Part shown: piece after piece, positions 12,310-24,397 of the stretch
How the letters are laid out: every line of letters begins with the position of its first letter
How positions within the stretch are numbered: the stretch's first letter is position 1
The notes under the pieces: generated by a model
The model's database searches: none
What the model was told of the DNA's origin: nothing
The model's input: only the letters and a program-made list of their open reading frames with translations
From: Dichomitus squalens LYAD-421 SS1
Taxonomy: Eukaryota > Basidiomycota > Agaricomycetes > Polyporales > Polyporaceae
Reading direction: 5' to 3'
Length of the DNA: 53,275 nt
Assembly: GCF_000275845.1 (NCBI RefSeq)
Contig: NW_006766927.1
Span: 5,825 to 59,099, forward strand
Translations under genes and position numbers: made by a program

Positions 12310-15248
12310 CGTCTCGGCCGTATTGCCTGGCATTTCCGAGCATGGCCTGTCCATGCAGGCAGTCCACGGACATTGCCTTCTGAAGGAAACGCGACAGGTC
12401 CATTGGAATAGTCCTGCAAGCATGCCATATATTTTTTCCCTTGCCTGGATAGGCATAGGAGGGTAATGTACAACAACAATTTTACACTTTTGCTGATGAC
12501 GCAGGCGACAGGTGGAAGCGCCGGCCCGGGGACGCGCGCTGGCACTCACTGTATTGGCACCTGTACGTGAGGATGCCCGGAAACAGGTATAACCCAAAGA
12601 TCAAGCAGCAGCTACGTCCACCATCCAGGAAGAAGTAGCGGTATTGGGAACAAGGGGCAGAACCATAGGACCACCAGCAGAACTGCAGAGAACAAGAAGC
12701 ATAGAGCGTGTGGGCGGTAACTGCACAGAGACTCGGAGAGAGAACGCAGCGAGAGGAATATGAAGTGCAGCCGCACCATCGTCGATCAGGGCGGACGTGC
12801 AGCTGTCGCCCGACAGCGACATTCCACAGCCCGACAGATCTTCACTGCAGCCGCGGCGGTCCGCACTTTGTCCCCGCACCTCTGTGCACGATGGCTCTGT
12901 GCCTTGATTTCGCCCGACTCGCGCGCGTACACGCGGCCGTCAAAGCCAAACTTCGTTACAGTTATACGCTTCCACACGCAGTCAGGGCGCGACGGGCTCG
13001 GACATCTGCTGGCATCTCGCTAGAGATTCCTGTGCTGGCCAGGCACGCTCGGCGATTGAGACGCGCTAGCCCCGCGCTCGATTTCTCGACGCTGAGGTCT
13101 GAGCTCACGATGGCGTTCACCGCACCGCAAACACGGCTGGCACCTCCAGCTTGAAAGCTAGAGCGAGAAGAGGAGGAAGCGCGCCATATATGCGAAGGCT
13201 GACCACCATGTGCGCTCGCCATGAGCAGACAGTGCAGGTTGGCTTTAGGGAAGGCCTAAGTAACGTGAATCGACGTGCTGATGTTGAGTCCAACGTAGCT
13301 GCTTCACCGACCCTTCGTGTGACTCCAACAAAAGGCTTGGCGCGGAGAACCTCATACATCCTGCTTGCTAGACTACGGAACCCCGTGTTCCCCGTTCCAC
13401 AGTCAATATTCGCCATCATACTTATCACCGCTACGCCGCTGACGAAATCTGAGGAGTGTAGGGTGGAGAGATTGGGTCATACAAACTTCGAGGCTACGTG
13501 AACAAACCGTTCCGCGATTGCAAGCGAAGCAGTAGCATTCGCCCGTCAGCCGATAGGAGCGGCTTAACAGAGCGGCCCGGATGTGCATATGCATCAGGAG
13601 CCAACGTTCCGACCCTGCAGATGATCCCGCGGGATTGATAGGTAATGCGATCAAGAAGACGATACGAACGGGCGGTGCTGGATTGTGGAAGCGTTTCGAG
13701 TGGACGTGCTGATCACTATCACGCCTTCCGGGGGGGCCTCGACTGCGAACGGTGAGCGGAGAAGCGAAAGGCAAGAAGGAGAGAGAGCAAGGACGGGGCC
13801 AGCTGTCGGTGTCACGGGTGGGAGGAGAACTAGAATCTGAATCTGATGCGCAGCTTGGGCGGACCGTCGGACAGCCGCCCGATCCTGGATGCATCTGGTC
13901 CACGCGCGCGGGTAGGACGATAAGAGACAGGCTCCCACAAGGGTCGTTGGGCGTCGATGGCGTAAGCGGCGCCCTGGGCGGAACATCGACCGCAACACCT
14001 GTTGTGGCAGACGAGCGGATGTGTTTGGGTGACTGTGGGACGCAGAGATGCCAGGCTCTGTCGAGAAGCGGAAGAGAGCTGCGGCAACGACCGCGTCTCA
14101 CGAGCTCGCAGAAAACGGCGGGCAGGAGTACTTTGCGTGTGTGTATGTATATACAACAGTGAGTACAAAGTACTTTGTGGACGAGAGCGAGCCGGGATGG
14201 CCGACCGGGATAAGTATCCTTCCGTCTCGGCCACTCTCCCCACGTGGGACATGCATCTCGGCTGCCCTGATTGGCCAGGGGAAGCAGCTAGCACAGCCAC
14301 CCAGGGGCGAGAACGCTCTCGGACGCGGAGGACAATCGCTCACTGCCGATGCATGGCTCTTGCCTCCGCTCAGTCTCGCCTTTCACGCACCCGACCTGTC
14401 ACCGGTCCACCTCCCAGCCTAACAGCGTACTGTGTCCGCGGCGGTCATAGACCAGTAGTCTAGAGAGCGGCACCCGCGGGCAGAAGCACGGACGGTGCCA
14501 GATGGCGCGCGATAGAGCAATACGAGTTTGACCGCAGCGATCGCCGTACGATCGAAAGCGCCAGGCAGAACATATCACACACGAAACACCGAAACACGAT
14601 AGACACATCAGCCGCGCGCTCGCTTCCAAACGTACTGTCACACAAGTTGATGACTTGTTCAGTCCGACCCCGCCTAACGGACTCACTATGAGCGGTGGGC
14701 AGCGGGAGCACAATGGCCCGTGACGGCCCTCGACATTGCGCGATGACAGTCCAAGCCCAATTCTGCCAGCTCATTCGTGTGTACATATATGGTTTGTGAA
14801 AACAGAATGACAAGGCATCCCGCGTTTGAAGGGGAAGTGGAGCCGGGACAAGTGCGTCCGGAGACTGAATGCATCGAGGCGGGGTGAGACGGATGACAGC
14901 GTTGGGTGTGTGCGCAGATGTAGCCGGCGACGGGCGGGGGCGACTGGTAAGCAAACGATGGCACACGGCTGGGACTGGGACTTGGGGTTCACACGCTATG
15001 TATTGAGTGTCTCGGTGGAGAGAAGGGTCGAAGCTGGGGAAGGGGGGATGCGCGAAGGCGTGACGCGGGAATGCTGAAACGCTCACGAATGGCTGGGAGG
15101 GAAAGATTCGCTCGAACGGGTGGGACACGTGGAGATAGTGCAGTGATTCACCGGCTGATGGGCTGTTACACGCCTGGGTTGGGCTGCAGCTGCAGGGGAG
15201 TGCAGAGCTGGATGCGAGACCGGGGGGCACATATGTTCTGATATGTTT
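12310..15248. other. Gene-poor region upstream of the zinc-finger gene
   Basis: Several overlapping open frames occur, the longest on the minus strand at 14460-15398 (312 codons) and 13403-14101 (232 codons). The first lies on the pyrimidine-rich strand, where stops are rare, and is Pro/Ser/His-rich without motifs, so I do not call it. A plus-strand frame ending at 13154 reads plausibly but is unidentified. Confidence 0.35.
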
Positions 15249-15256
15249 TGACGTCA
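15249..15256. promoter_or_regulatory. Palindromic CRE-like site TGACGTCA
   Basis: A perfect 8-bp cAMP-response-element palindrome, the classical site for ATF/CREB-type bZIP factors, lies 178 nt upstream of the zinc-finger start codon. A chance occurrence in 53 kb is possible (one more copy is near 48360), so regulation by a bZIP protein is only a suggestion. Confidence 0.3.
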
Positions 15257-15433
15257 AAGTTTGGGGGAGGGTTATTGCAATCGAGAAAGCAAGTCGGCCT
15301 TCTGGATTCGGTACCGGGCGGAAAAAGTGCCTGAGCCGAGGGAGCGGGAGGGGATTTGAAAGTCCGCCGGGGAGTGCCTTAATTGAGATTTCAGGCACCT
15401 TTTAGGTTGGGTCTGTGCCGCTTCCAACGGCCA

Positions 15434-17910
15434 ATGGACAGCCAAAAGTCCCCGCACTCGCTCTCGCCCACAGCGTCCACAGCTCCTCCCTCTCCAAACT
15501 CCAATCCCGACTCGACCATGACGGCCGTCGTCGCCCCAGCCGTCTTCAACGCCCCTCCACCCGACCCCCGCAACGCCTCCGTCGCCAGCTCAGGCGTCGG
15601 CAAGGCCCGCTATCGTCCCGCCCCCGCAAAGACCTTCCAATGTCGCGGTTACGGCGAGTGCAGGATGGTGTTCAGCAGGAGTGAGCATCTCGCCAGGCAC
15701 ATCAGGTACGCAGTCATTCCAGCTCGTGACGGACGTTTCCCCGCTTCCCCTCGTCCTACGCGCCTTTTTCTCCCCTGAACCGCCCGCGTCTCGCCCCGAA
15801 TGACGCTCACCGACACCCTCTTCCCTACAGGAAGCACACCGGCGAGCGGCCCTTCAGTTGTCATTGCAGCAAGCAGTTCTCCCGCCTCGACAACCTCCGC
15901 CAGCATGCCCAGACCGTCCACGCAGACAAGCAGGACCTCAACGAGCGCATGATGCAGGATCTCACCGCCCTTCACGCCAACATGACCGCCGCGTCCAAGG
16001 GCAGCAGTTCTCGTGGCAAGCGCAACAATACCTCCTCAAACACCTCTGGTGGCTCACCCACCTCCAGCGCGTCCCTCAACGCGTCCATCCCCGCCATGGC
16101 CGTCAAGACGGAGGAGGGTTCCCACGCTGTCCTCTCCATGTCTCAGCGCCCGGGCACATCTACCGGCTACGAGGGTTCGAATACATTTCTCCAGTCAGGC
16201 AGTTCTACATGGCACATCCAGACTTCCGACGTCGATCGCCCCAACCAACGGCCGACCAACAGTCATTCCTTTCGTGACCCCGGCCAGTCCTTTCGTGCCT
16301 CAGCCAACCCATCATCAGCTTCTCCCTCCGGCTCCGCTACTCTCTACCAGCAACAGCAACAGCACCACTCGGGCCAGTCCTTTCTCGTCCCCTCCGCCCC
16401 CACATTCAACTTCAGTGTCCCCGATATCCCATCAGCCGCTCGCCCAGGATCTAGCAGTGGCGCTGCAGCATCATCAGCAGGGTCAGAGCCCGCACGATCC
16501 CTCCCACCCCTCAGCGCGGTCGTCGCCTCATCCCTCCCTCCCGTCAGGGCTCTCGCACCCCCATCCGGGTCCCTTGCCCTTGGGTCGCTCCCCGCCGCAT
16601 CCCAACAACAACAACCCCTCACACACTCATCCGTACTACCTCCCCCCACACCCACAGGGCCATATCACGGACGGCGACCCTCAACAGGTCTTCGTCCAGG
16701 GACCGCTCCCGCCTCATACTACTACCCACCCGGATCTGCCGGCTCCGGCGCTTTCGTTGCAGGACCTGGAGCAGTATCAAACCTGGGCGCGGTTCGGGGT
16801 CCAGAACTATCCCTTCGATTTGCAGTCGGAGCTGGACGGCTCGGTGGCGGTCTCGAGCCCATACGCCGACTCGGCAGCGGCTATGGAGGCGGCGAGGATG
16901 CAGGAGGAGCAGACGAGCCGACATCTCCGGGCGGATACGACTCCCCATTTTCCTTCCACGCACCCTCCACAGGTGGGCCAGGCTCAGCGTCGTACACCGC
17001 CGAACCTTCAGCTTTCCGGTACGCACCTGGTGCGTCAATCCCTCGGAAGCGACCTTACTCTGGATCCGACGACGATGACGGCCCACGTGAACGCGGCGAA
17101 CGGCTCGGCGGAGATGCACTTGGCCGCCCAGTTAGCAGCGGGCGGGACTACGAATACGGGACAGAGTCTCGGCCACAGTCTCGACGGCTCTCCGTCATGG
17201 AACTCTGCAATGACCCACCTGCAGATGCAGCAGCAGCTCGACCATTTGTACCGCTATCAGCAGCAAGTGGCGGTGCATCAGCAACAGGCGCACTCTCGCG
17301 GCCCACCACATCCTCGGGACTCGTCACATCAGCAGCCCAACTCGCGCTCGTCGATCGCGCCAGCGTCAGTCCCCCTCCGGCAGCAGGTGGCGCAGAACCC
17401 GCATATAGCGGCGCGGGCGCATCATTACTCGCTCGAGCTGCACAGGCAGCAGCAGGAGCAGCTCCAGCAACGTCTCCAGCAGCAGCAACAGCGCGAGGAG
17501 ACGGAGGAGCAGGAGCGGCGGAATTCGGAGGAATACATGAGGCTCGCGCAGCTGTATGGGCCGGGTCCGCTTTCGGGCAGCCCGCATCCCATGGGCGCGC
17601 CGTCGGGGGCGTATTTTACTCAGGGGCAGCAGCAGGCGGACCACAACAGCAGCTACCAGGATGGGCTGCGGCCGCACGCTCGCCATCCTTCTCACCAGCA
17701 GCTTCACCACGGGCATTCGGGAGCGCATCACCCGCAACCAGTCATGCATCTACCGCAGCACCTGGCTCACCAGGCGATGTTGGACGGGGGCTATCACCTC
17801 CCGGACGGCGTGGGCCAGGATCCCCTGGAGTTGGGGGTGCTGGGGCCGGAGGGGAGTCCCACGGGAATGATCAAGTACGAATCCCCACTGCCGTTGGAAT
17901 GAGGGCGTAG
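15434..17910 (+). CDS. C2H2 zinc-finger transcription factor (Adr1/Rsv1/Usv101-like)
   Basis: Exons 15434-15705 and 15831-17910 give 783 aa; donor GTACGC and acceptor CCTACAG split the first finger just before KHTGERP. The DNA-binding region is two C2H2 fingers: finger 1 uses Cys70, Cys76, His89, His93 with CX5C spacing, and finger 2 uses Cys101, Cys103, His116, His121 with CX1C spacing. The linker is TGERPF, and contact positions RSEHLAR and RLDNLRQ resemble fungal carbon/stress regulators of the Adr1, Rsv1 and Usv101 group. The rest is Ser/Pro/Gly/Ala-rich and disordered, with islands such as [12 protein letters not shown] and [12 protein letters not shown] (a PKA-like RRLS site). The role is therefore likely nuclear regulation, target unknown. 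Third-position bias is strong up to about 16430 and weaker after, where a second frame is open throughout; an unseen intron could switch frame. Confidence 0.8.
16013..17902 (+). other. Overlapping alternative open frame, 629 codons
   Basis: In the +1 frame relative to the zinc-finger gene, 1,890 nt are open without a stop, beginning at a GTG and with no early ATG. From about 16450 the inferred peptide looks like an ordinary protein. It has [20 protein letters not shown], then a Gln/Glu-rich possible coiled coil with [20 protein letters not shown], and ends [12 protein letters not shown], where IKYE fits a SUMO-site pattern. Its codons end mostly in G or C (CAG for Gln, AAC for Asn), the genome's habit, whereas the main frame there uses many GCA, GGA, CCA and TCA codons. 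It may be the true C-terminus reached by splicing, a second product, or a by-product of Gln/Ala-type repeats. Confidence 0.4.
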
Positions 17911-19466
17911 TTCGCGCCTGGCGCTCCTTCTGGGTGCCTATTGGGCGGCGTCACAGTGCCGTGCGCTGCTCCCGTCATGTCGTCCGTCCTGCCCTCGGCC
18001 GCCTAGGAGGAGCGGGAGGCCGGGCGCGTCTCAGCGTCGCGTTACCCCGTCTGGCTCGTTGCTGCCTATTCTCGGTCGTGTCTTGCGTCTCTCACGTTCC
18101 GCGTCGGTCTCCCGTCTTGTCTTCCGTCGTGCTGTGCCTCTAAATATTGCCCCGTCTTCCCCAGGTTTCTTCACGTACGTCATTTACTCGTATATATCGT
18201 ATATCATCATCGCGTCGGTGCATACCGTAGATACCTTGCGCACACCCCCTCTAATCTTGGTCGGCGTTCCTATTGCTCATGCTCGTGTTAGTGACTGGTG
18301 TTACCCGGTGGTCGACGCTCCGCGCCACAGTGCACTCTCTATCGCCGATATCCGCACTGGCGTGTCGTCGTCGCGCTCTCCGACTCTCTGACTTTTAGCC
18401 ATCCTATCCCGTTCGCCTTACATACATGGGTTTCAAATTGTGTTATATGTGTTTTATGCGTTTTGTCGATTGTCGAGGACCGTTCTTCCATGTACTGCCG
18501 TACCGCTTACCCGTGCTTGACTTGGCTTCGATTTCTCATGTCTCGAATACTGTCTCCAGGTTGTAAGCTCGGTTTAGTTGTAGAATAAAAACGCCACGGG
18601 TGTCGCGTGTAAAGTTGATCAATGTCGTACAAGTCTGGAAACAGTCGGCCATCGCGAACCTGCGCAGTCGCGTGTTTTGCCGTCGTCCCCGCTGTGCTCG
18701 GGCTAGGGGAGATTGGTAACCACACGGGGCTTGAGTGTGGTGCGTTTAGAGTTTCTGATGGACCTGTCGATCACAGGGACAAGAAAGAGGGCGCGGAGTG
18801 AAATTGAACATCGGAGACTGGTGCCGGTATGGTTTTCAAATGATCGTTGGAGAGATGGTTGAAGTAAGGCGCTGCACCATAGGATACTGTTCGCGTGCGG
18901 CGCTCAGGCGGGCGTCGGGCTGCGCGTTACCAGCAGCGGATCAGCGCCCTGGTTAATGCAGATCGCGCAGCCCTTCGCTCAATCCTTGCGACAGCTGCTT
19001 ATCGTCGACGCCGACGCCGACGCCAACATGAACGACCCGGCGGCTTGACGTGATGTCGAACAAAACATATCGATCATGATGAACCGCAGGGTATTCGTGG
19101 CAAGGAGGCGAGATGCATGCGGCTACTGCTCGCCATCTTTCACAGCTTAGCCGGCAAGTCGTCCCTGCCCTGGCCAGGGCCGTCGCTGTCCTGGTCTCTC
19201 CTCCCAACCTCCACACCCGTCCGCTCATATCATTCTTTACCGTCCCACTCGCCTGTCCTTCTTTCCCTTTCCCCACACCACGCAATCCCCCCTCTGCGTG
19301 TCGACCACCCGGTCCCTCGCTTCGCCTCCATGCTCCCAACTCTGCCTCTGAATACCCAACAGAGTCCTCAGTGCTGATCTTCCTCCCTCTTGCCCTTGCC
19401 TGCTAGTGCTCGCTCTCATCCTGCTTCCATCGCCCGATACCCCCCTCCCTGCCCTTTCCTTTCTCT
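17911..19466. other. Zinc-finger 3' region and membrane-protein promoter
   Basis: The first half is pyrimidine-rich and presumably holds the zinc-finger 3' untranslated region. From about 19190 to 19460 there is a long CT-rich tract typical of promoters of well-expressed fungal genes. I see no supported gene. A signal-peptide exon for the next gene may be hidden here, but none joins in phase. Confidence 0.4.
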
Positions 19467-21268
19467 ATGAACTTCGCCGTCGACGACGCCGACCCATCCA
19501 TATCATATTCCCCTAATGGCTGGGATGTCCAGTCCGCCAACGACCCTGACCTCGACAAGTTCTTCCAGGAGACCTATCACGTTGCCGCCCAAGACGGCGC
19601 GACCATGGTCTTTCAGTTCATCGGTTCCGCATTCGCCCTCTATGGATCCAAGGGCCCACAACATGTACGTCCTGCTGATCTTCCCATATCGTCCCTGCCG
19701 TAAGGCTCAGCTGCGCACCCACCCCCGTCCGCAGGCCCAGTTCAACCTACAGTACGACAACATCGTCGTTCCTCTCGACGCATCCGCGTCGACCACGGCA
19801 TTCCAACAGGAGCTTTTCTCGCACTCCTTCGCGTCCGATGGCAACGCCACTCAGCACACCGTGAAGGTGACCGCGATTCTGAACGGGATGAACAATTGGC
19901 TCGACATTGACTACATCACATTCACCAACGGAAAGTGCGTTTACCGCCCTTCCTCCTATCACGTTCTGCCCTCTGATGCACTCCATCTGTGGCACCGGAT
20001 GCCGTACATCGGTCTATCCCGTCTTACCTCCTCTCCAGCGGCACAACGTCGTCTATCCAGACCGCCACCACCAATCCCCCTTGGCTCTCAGGGTGCGTAC
20101 CTTTCTCTTGTTCTGGATCGGTGCCATGCTCTCCGTGTCCTTTTCTTCCCTCCCTGTCCACCGTTGTTCTTGTTTCTCCGAGACGGAGATCCTCGCTCCG
20201 GCAGAGCTGAGAATAGGCTTGCCGGGAGCAGCGAGCCTGTGAGAGCTTCATCCACCGTCCCCACAAGCTGTGTGCCGCTGGGCCATACAGGCCGCTTCCA
20301 TCTTGTTATGCAACAACAACACCCTTCGCGCTCCATGCGTGCCTTCCTTTGTATGCGTATTTGCCTGATTGGGCGCGTGGATGTCGAGCGCTGCACTTGC
20401 GCGCGCTGACGTTGGTACTTCTCTGCTTCTCCCGCCTCGGGGCCTGCCAGACCGCCTCGAGTTTGCGTCGAGCGCCACGCCGCATGCGGCTCGCCTCTTT
20501 GCTCTCGGCTCCGAAACCATCTCGCTGTGCGATCTGTATCTGCGCGTGATACGGTACTGACCGCAGGTCGTTGCAGCTCATCTCAACCGACGCAAACCGG
20601 GACAGCGAACTCGACGGGTCCCAACGGCTTCCCTGTGTGCGTGCCTAACTCAATCTGACGTCCCGCGATGGCCACTGAGATCTCTTCGTTTTCGTTCCCT
20701 GTTCAACAGCCCCTCATCAGCATCATCGCATTCCTCCCAGAGCAAAGTCTCCACCATCCTCGCCATCGTCTTCGGGTCCCTCATAGGCGTCGCGATCCTT
20801 GCGGGCCTCGCCTGGCTCCTCATTCGCCGCATCTACGCCCAGCGCCGGGCACGTGAGCGCGCCTTCCGCTACGGCCAGTCTTCCGTGAACCCCTCGAGCA
20901 CCGCAGGCTACTACGCCGCGTCGGCGAAGAGCGGTGTCCCCACAACCATCACGCGCCCGCTCTCCCCACCGACCAGCACGATGCGCGAGTACCAGAGCCC
21001 GATGGGGGCGTATACGTTGGTCGAGCATGGCGAGGGCTCCCTCGCCAGCGGACAGGGCCACGCCCCCGTAGAGCTGCGGAATATGTCGCTCGACCACCGA
21101 GAGCGGGAACAGGAGAGAGAGAGGGAGAGAGGCCCGGGCACGGGGTCGACCACCCCGTCGACGTCTCGGCCGCTCCTGAGCCAGTCGCCGATCGCGTGGA
21201 CGACGCGGAAGATCGGCGGGCACAAGGGCGACGCCGACTCGTTGAGGACAGACTTTCTGCAGGTGTAG
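19467..21268 (+). CDS. Single-pass membrane protein with beta-sandwich ectodomain
   Basis: Exons 19467-19664, 19735-19934, 20039-20092, 20577-20636 and 20710-21268 give 356 aa. The N-terminal part (about 1-130) begins with NFAVDDADPSISYSP and contains ALYGSKGPQH and WLDIDYITFTN. This matches a widespread, unnamed basidiomycete family in which a carbohydrate-module-like ectodomain precedes a Ser/Thr-rich stalk (here residues about 135-183) and one transmembrane helix (about 184-209, VSTILAIVFGSLIGVAILAG), followed by Arg-rich and EREREQERERE-containing cytoplasmic tail. A surface sensing or wall-linked role is inference. Oddities: family members usually start with a signal peptide, and none is visible before the only in-phase ATG. 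Intron 3 is 484 nt, far longer than its neighbours. A missing upstream exon is the likeliest explanation for the first point. Confidence 0.7.
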
Positions 21269-21689
21269 TTGTTCCTGCGCCCGATCGCGTTCGCGTCTGC
21301 GTTCCTACGCCATGTTACGTGGGTTTATTTATCGTCGCGTCGCGCCTGTGTACTGTACTAGTAGTACATTTAGCTTTGTCGTTCTTCGCTGGACGCGCGT
21401 CGTGTCCACATTACCATCGCCCACCGCTATTTGCTACTCGCTACGAAGCCTTAATCTGTTCTGTGCACACGTACGATGGCGTCGGAGCCAGAGCTGGACA
21501 TTCAACTTGTACTTAGCTAGCTACTGTACACAAGTAGACACGGTACCGTCACGTCACGACCGCACTCGTCTGGATTGCGCGCAGCGATAGTATGTGTTCG
21601 TGCGCGAGCATGCTTCATCCGTCTCCGCGTTCTCTGAGACGGCCAGGTGCTCGCAGTCCCAAGACGCTTGGTCGACGTCCGAGGGCACG
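21269..21689. other. 3' region of the membrane-protein gene
   Basis: Pyrimidine-rich after the stop, with no supported gene. Convergent with the unidentified minus-strand exons that end at about 21690. Confidence 0.35.
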
Positions 21690-23580
21690 CTAGGGCCTTG
21701 ACGATGGCCGAGCGAACGCGTAAAGACGCAAGTTCGACAAGTACAAATTCATCCTCGGGCCAGCCTCCGCATACACGCGAGGTCCTCCTTGGGGCGAGAA
21801 GACCTGCACGTCGTCGCGCACGTCGCGCGGATAGCGTACCGCTGGGAAGATCGCATAGGCAGACGTCGTCGGTAAGAGACTGCATCAGAGGATCTGCCAA
21901 GGGCGGTAGACTACACCCACACGGCGCGCTATTCGTACATCTGCATGGGGAAGAAGGCACTGCGTCGAACCGACCGAAGGGTCCAGGCCAGCTCCAGAAC
22001 TGGTAGAGTGCCCGCCTGCCAGCGAACATACGGTGAGTGCGTCGATGGGACAGGGCGTATTCTACCGGCCGGGCAGCGTTCACCAAATCTTCAGCCTTCG
22101 CGAACTCCGCGCCGAACATATCTTGGTTCACTGTCTTCTGACAAGCACCCTCGGATCTGTGATGCATCCCAGCCCGGGTGTGACCACTGTCAGTTCGCGA
22201 CTGAAAGAGGCCGGTAAGGGGCGAGAATATGTACGTCACCTCCCGTCGGTTTGGATGGACCTATCACGGTACTACATCACCTGGATCGCCAATTCGAGCC
22301 CCGGAATACCGTAGTTCTGCTTGTGCAGCGTGGTCTGGGCCTACCGGGCTCAGCGAGGTCCTCGAACGCTGCAGGAGAAAACTCCTTGACATCGTAGTCC
22401 CGCGCGACGGCGGAATCGTCCGGTTCTTCAATGATGGTAAGGCGTTCGCTCGTGAACGCCAGCGGGTGGCGAGTCTGAGCGCGTCCAGCGACGACGTTTG
22501 TGTACACTGCAAGATGTCAGGAACCACTGACAACGATAGAGAGAGTGAAAATCGTACCTGAAACCTTCCCAAGGGAAGGCAAAATCCCGACGCTGTGACG
22601 TCCTGGAGGACGCATGGACTCTCGGCACGGCGTGGAACGGGGAGGGTCGTCCGGAGATGTAGTTGGGGAAGCCGAAGAGTCCGGCGTCGAGCCAGTAGAG
22701 TGAGAGATGGTGAGCACATGGATATATTGCTCTCGGTCCGACCAAGAGCGGGATGGGGGACTTGAGACGGGTGGGTATGACGTGCCCTGTTACTCGGCGG
22801 TGCATGCTATCAGGACAGTTATTATGGTGCGGTAACGGGCCTCCGACGGTGCTCGGCGCAGCCTGGAACAACGTTAGATAGACGGATACTATGTGGGAAA
22901 CTTGCTTACAGAAGACAATCCGATGCGCGAGCTGTGTACGACGAAGATGATGCCTGCTTGGAGCGTTCAAGAGGCGGTGTGCGGAGACGCGGTAGCCCGC
23001 GAGTGGGAGTAAATGCGGCGTATACTGTAGGCTCGATGTGACCCAGCGTGGATAAGCGGAAAGGGGACGAGGTGGGGTGGGCGAACGAAGTGCCGCGCAG
23101 TGAGCGCTGTGGAGGAAACCGGGCGGCGTCCCAAGAGGCCGGAATGATTCTCTCTCCCATTGTCACTTGCCATAATCACGACGGGAGTCGGTTCGAGTGG
23201 TACGCGAGGTGGAAAACTGAGACGATGGTCAGGTCCGTTAGAAACCTCTGCCGCCTTGAGGGATGTCACCCGGATGGGACTGTGTGGGGTAGAGCGGGTG
23301 AGCATCAAGATCGGACTGGGAGCGAAAGGTGGAAGTTACGTAGCTCGGGGCATGCTCTCGTTGGTGTGATTGCGAAGGGGATGATGTAAGGTGGGCGAGG
23401 TAGCAAGCGGGCTCACCTGTTTGTGTATAGAGACAGTCGTGGAGCAGCAGGGCAGATGTCTACCAAGCCGGGTCTCGGTCTACGTCGTGGCGTCGGAGTG
23501 ATGAGTAGGGCTGGGGACAGCGCAAGTCGGTCGCCAACAGACGAGAAGCGGCCATGGCCAGGCGTACAAACTTGGTGAGC
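21690..23580 (-). other. Unidentified gene-like exons, possibly degenerate
   Basis: Several minus-strand stretches have protein-like, C/G-ending codons separated by good splice signals, but I could not close a continuous frame. At 23410-23530 an exon ends at a GTGAGC donor. At 22560-22740 a frame reads LYWLDAGLFGFPNYISGRPS. A clean intron (22558-22508, with CTGAC branch and TTGCAG acceptor) follows, then an exon with TSERLTIIEEPDDSAVARDY. Then NYGIPGLELAIQ appears shifted by one frame. A last exon contains VRYPRDVRDDVQVFSPQGGP and stops at 21690. The apparent shift suggests a decayed gene; a correct model may simply have escaped me. No family recognised. Confidence 0.3.
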
Positions 23581-24397
23581 TCAGACCTGTCCATCGACTG
23601 GCTGGCGAGCTGTCGGTGACCCACGTCGGTGACCCGCGTCGGGGGTGCGTAGAGAGCACGGATACATAGGCCGTGCTCCGAGGCAGTCGCTACATACCGT
23701 CAGAAAATCTCCTCCTTGCAACCTTCCCTGTTCGATTCAGGTCCACCCCGCCTTCGACGGACATGAGCTCACCTCCACCGGTGAGACTCCTCCATCAGCC
23801 TCCTCCTTGTACTTATCCACCACCACCCGCATGTCCTTGCGGCAGCACGGGCCACTTGGGATTATGAGATGACCCTGGAGCGAATCTACCACCTTATTAC
23901 CCCCCTCATACACGCACGATCGAGAACAGCCAAGACTTGAAATCTTCTCTAATAGTCGATACAACATTTCCATTGGCCCAGAGCTCCCCGCCGTAGTCGC
24001 CCCACGCACGGATCTGGCGCCTATAGCCTCGGTCCGCATCCCGGCCCGAGCGGCGATGTCCACCTCCAGCCGACGCCGCCGCCTCACACGAATTCAAATG
24101 GACAGGCGACTCAGGGTGCTGTCTAAAGCGAGCCTTGATTTCTACAACACACTGGCGACAGATTGTACCTCTGCCATATAGCATACCGTAAATCCTACGA
24201 CCTTCTGAACGAACATTTCTCTGCGTGATTCGCAAGTGAGACAGTACATCTCATTCGCGCCGTCTTCAGCCAAGCCAATTGGCCTAGCGCATCGTCAGGT
24301 GTCGTCCGGCAGCCGTAGGCAGCTGTGGCGTCATCTTCACCGTTTTAACCAGTGTACGTTCCTCCATAGATACAATAATATTCAAGAACTACGGCAA
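23581..24397. other. Intergenic, no supported gene
   Basis: Two overlapping minus-strand frames of 116 and 109 codons occur but carry no motif and no clear splice chain. Nothing else seen. Confidence 0.35.

Noticed and set aside
14460..15398. 312-codon minus-strand ORF upstream of the zinc-finger gene
   Set aside because: It lies on the pyrimidine-rich strand of a promoter region where stops are rare; Pro/Ser/His-rich with no motif or splice logic.
20885..21268. Separate 127-codon gene at the 3' end of the membrane-protein gene
   Set aside because: It is the same frame as the last exon, contiguous with the transmembrane segment.
21517..22239. 240-codon minus ORF
   Set aside because: Better codon bias occurs in shorter alternative frames with splice signals, so this frame is probably a shadow.
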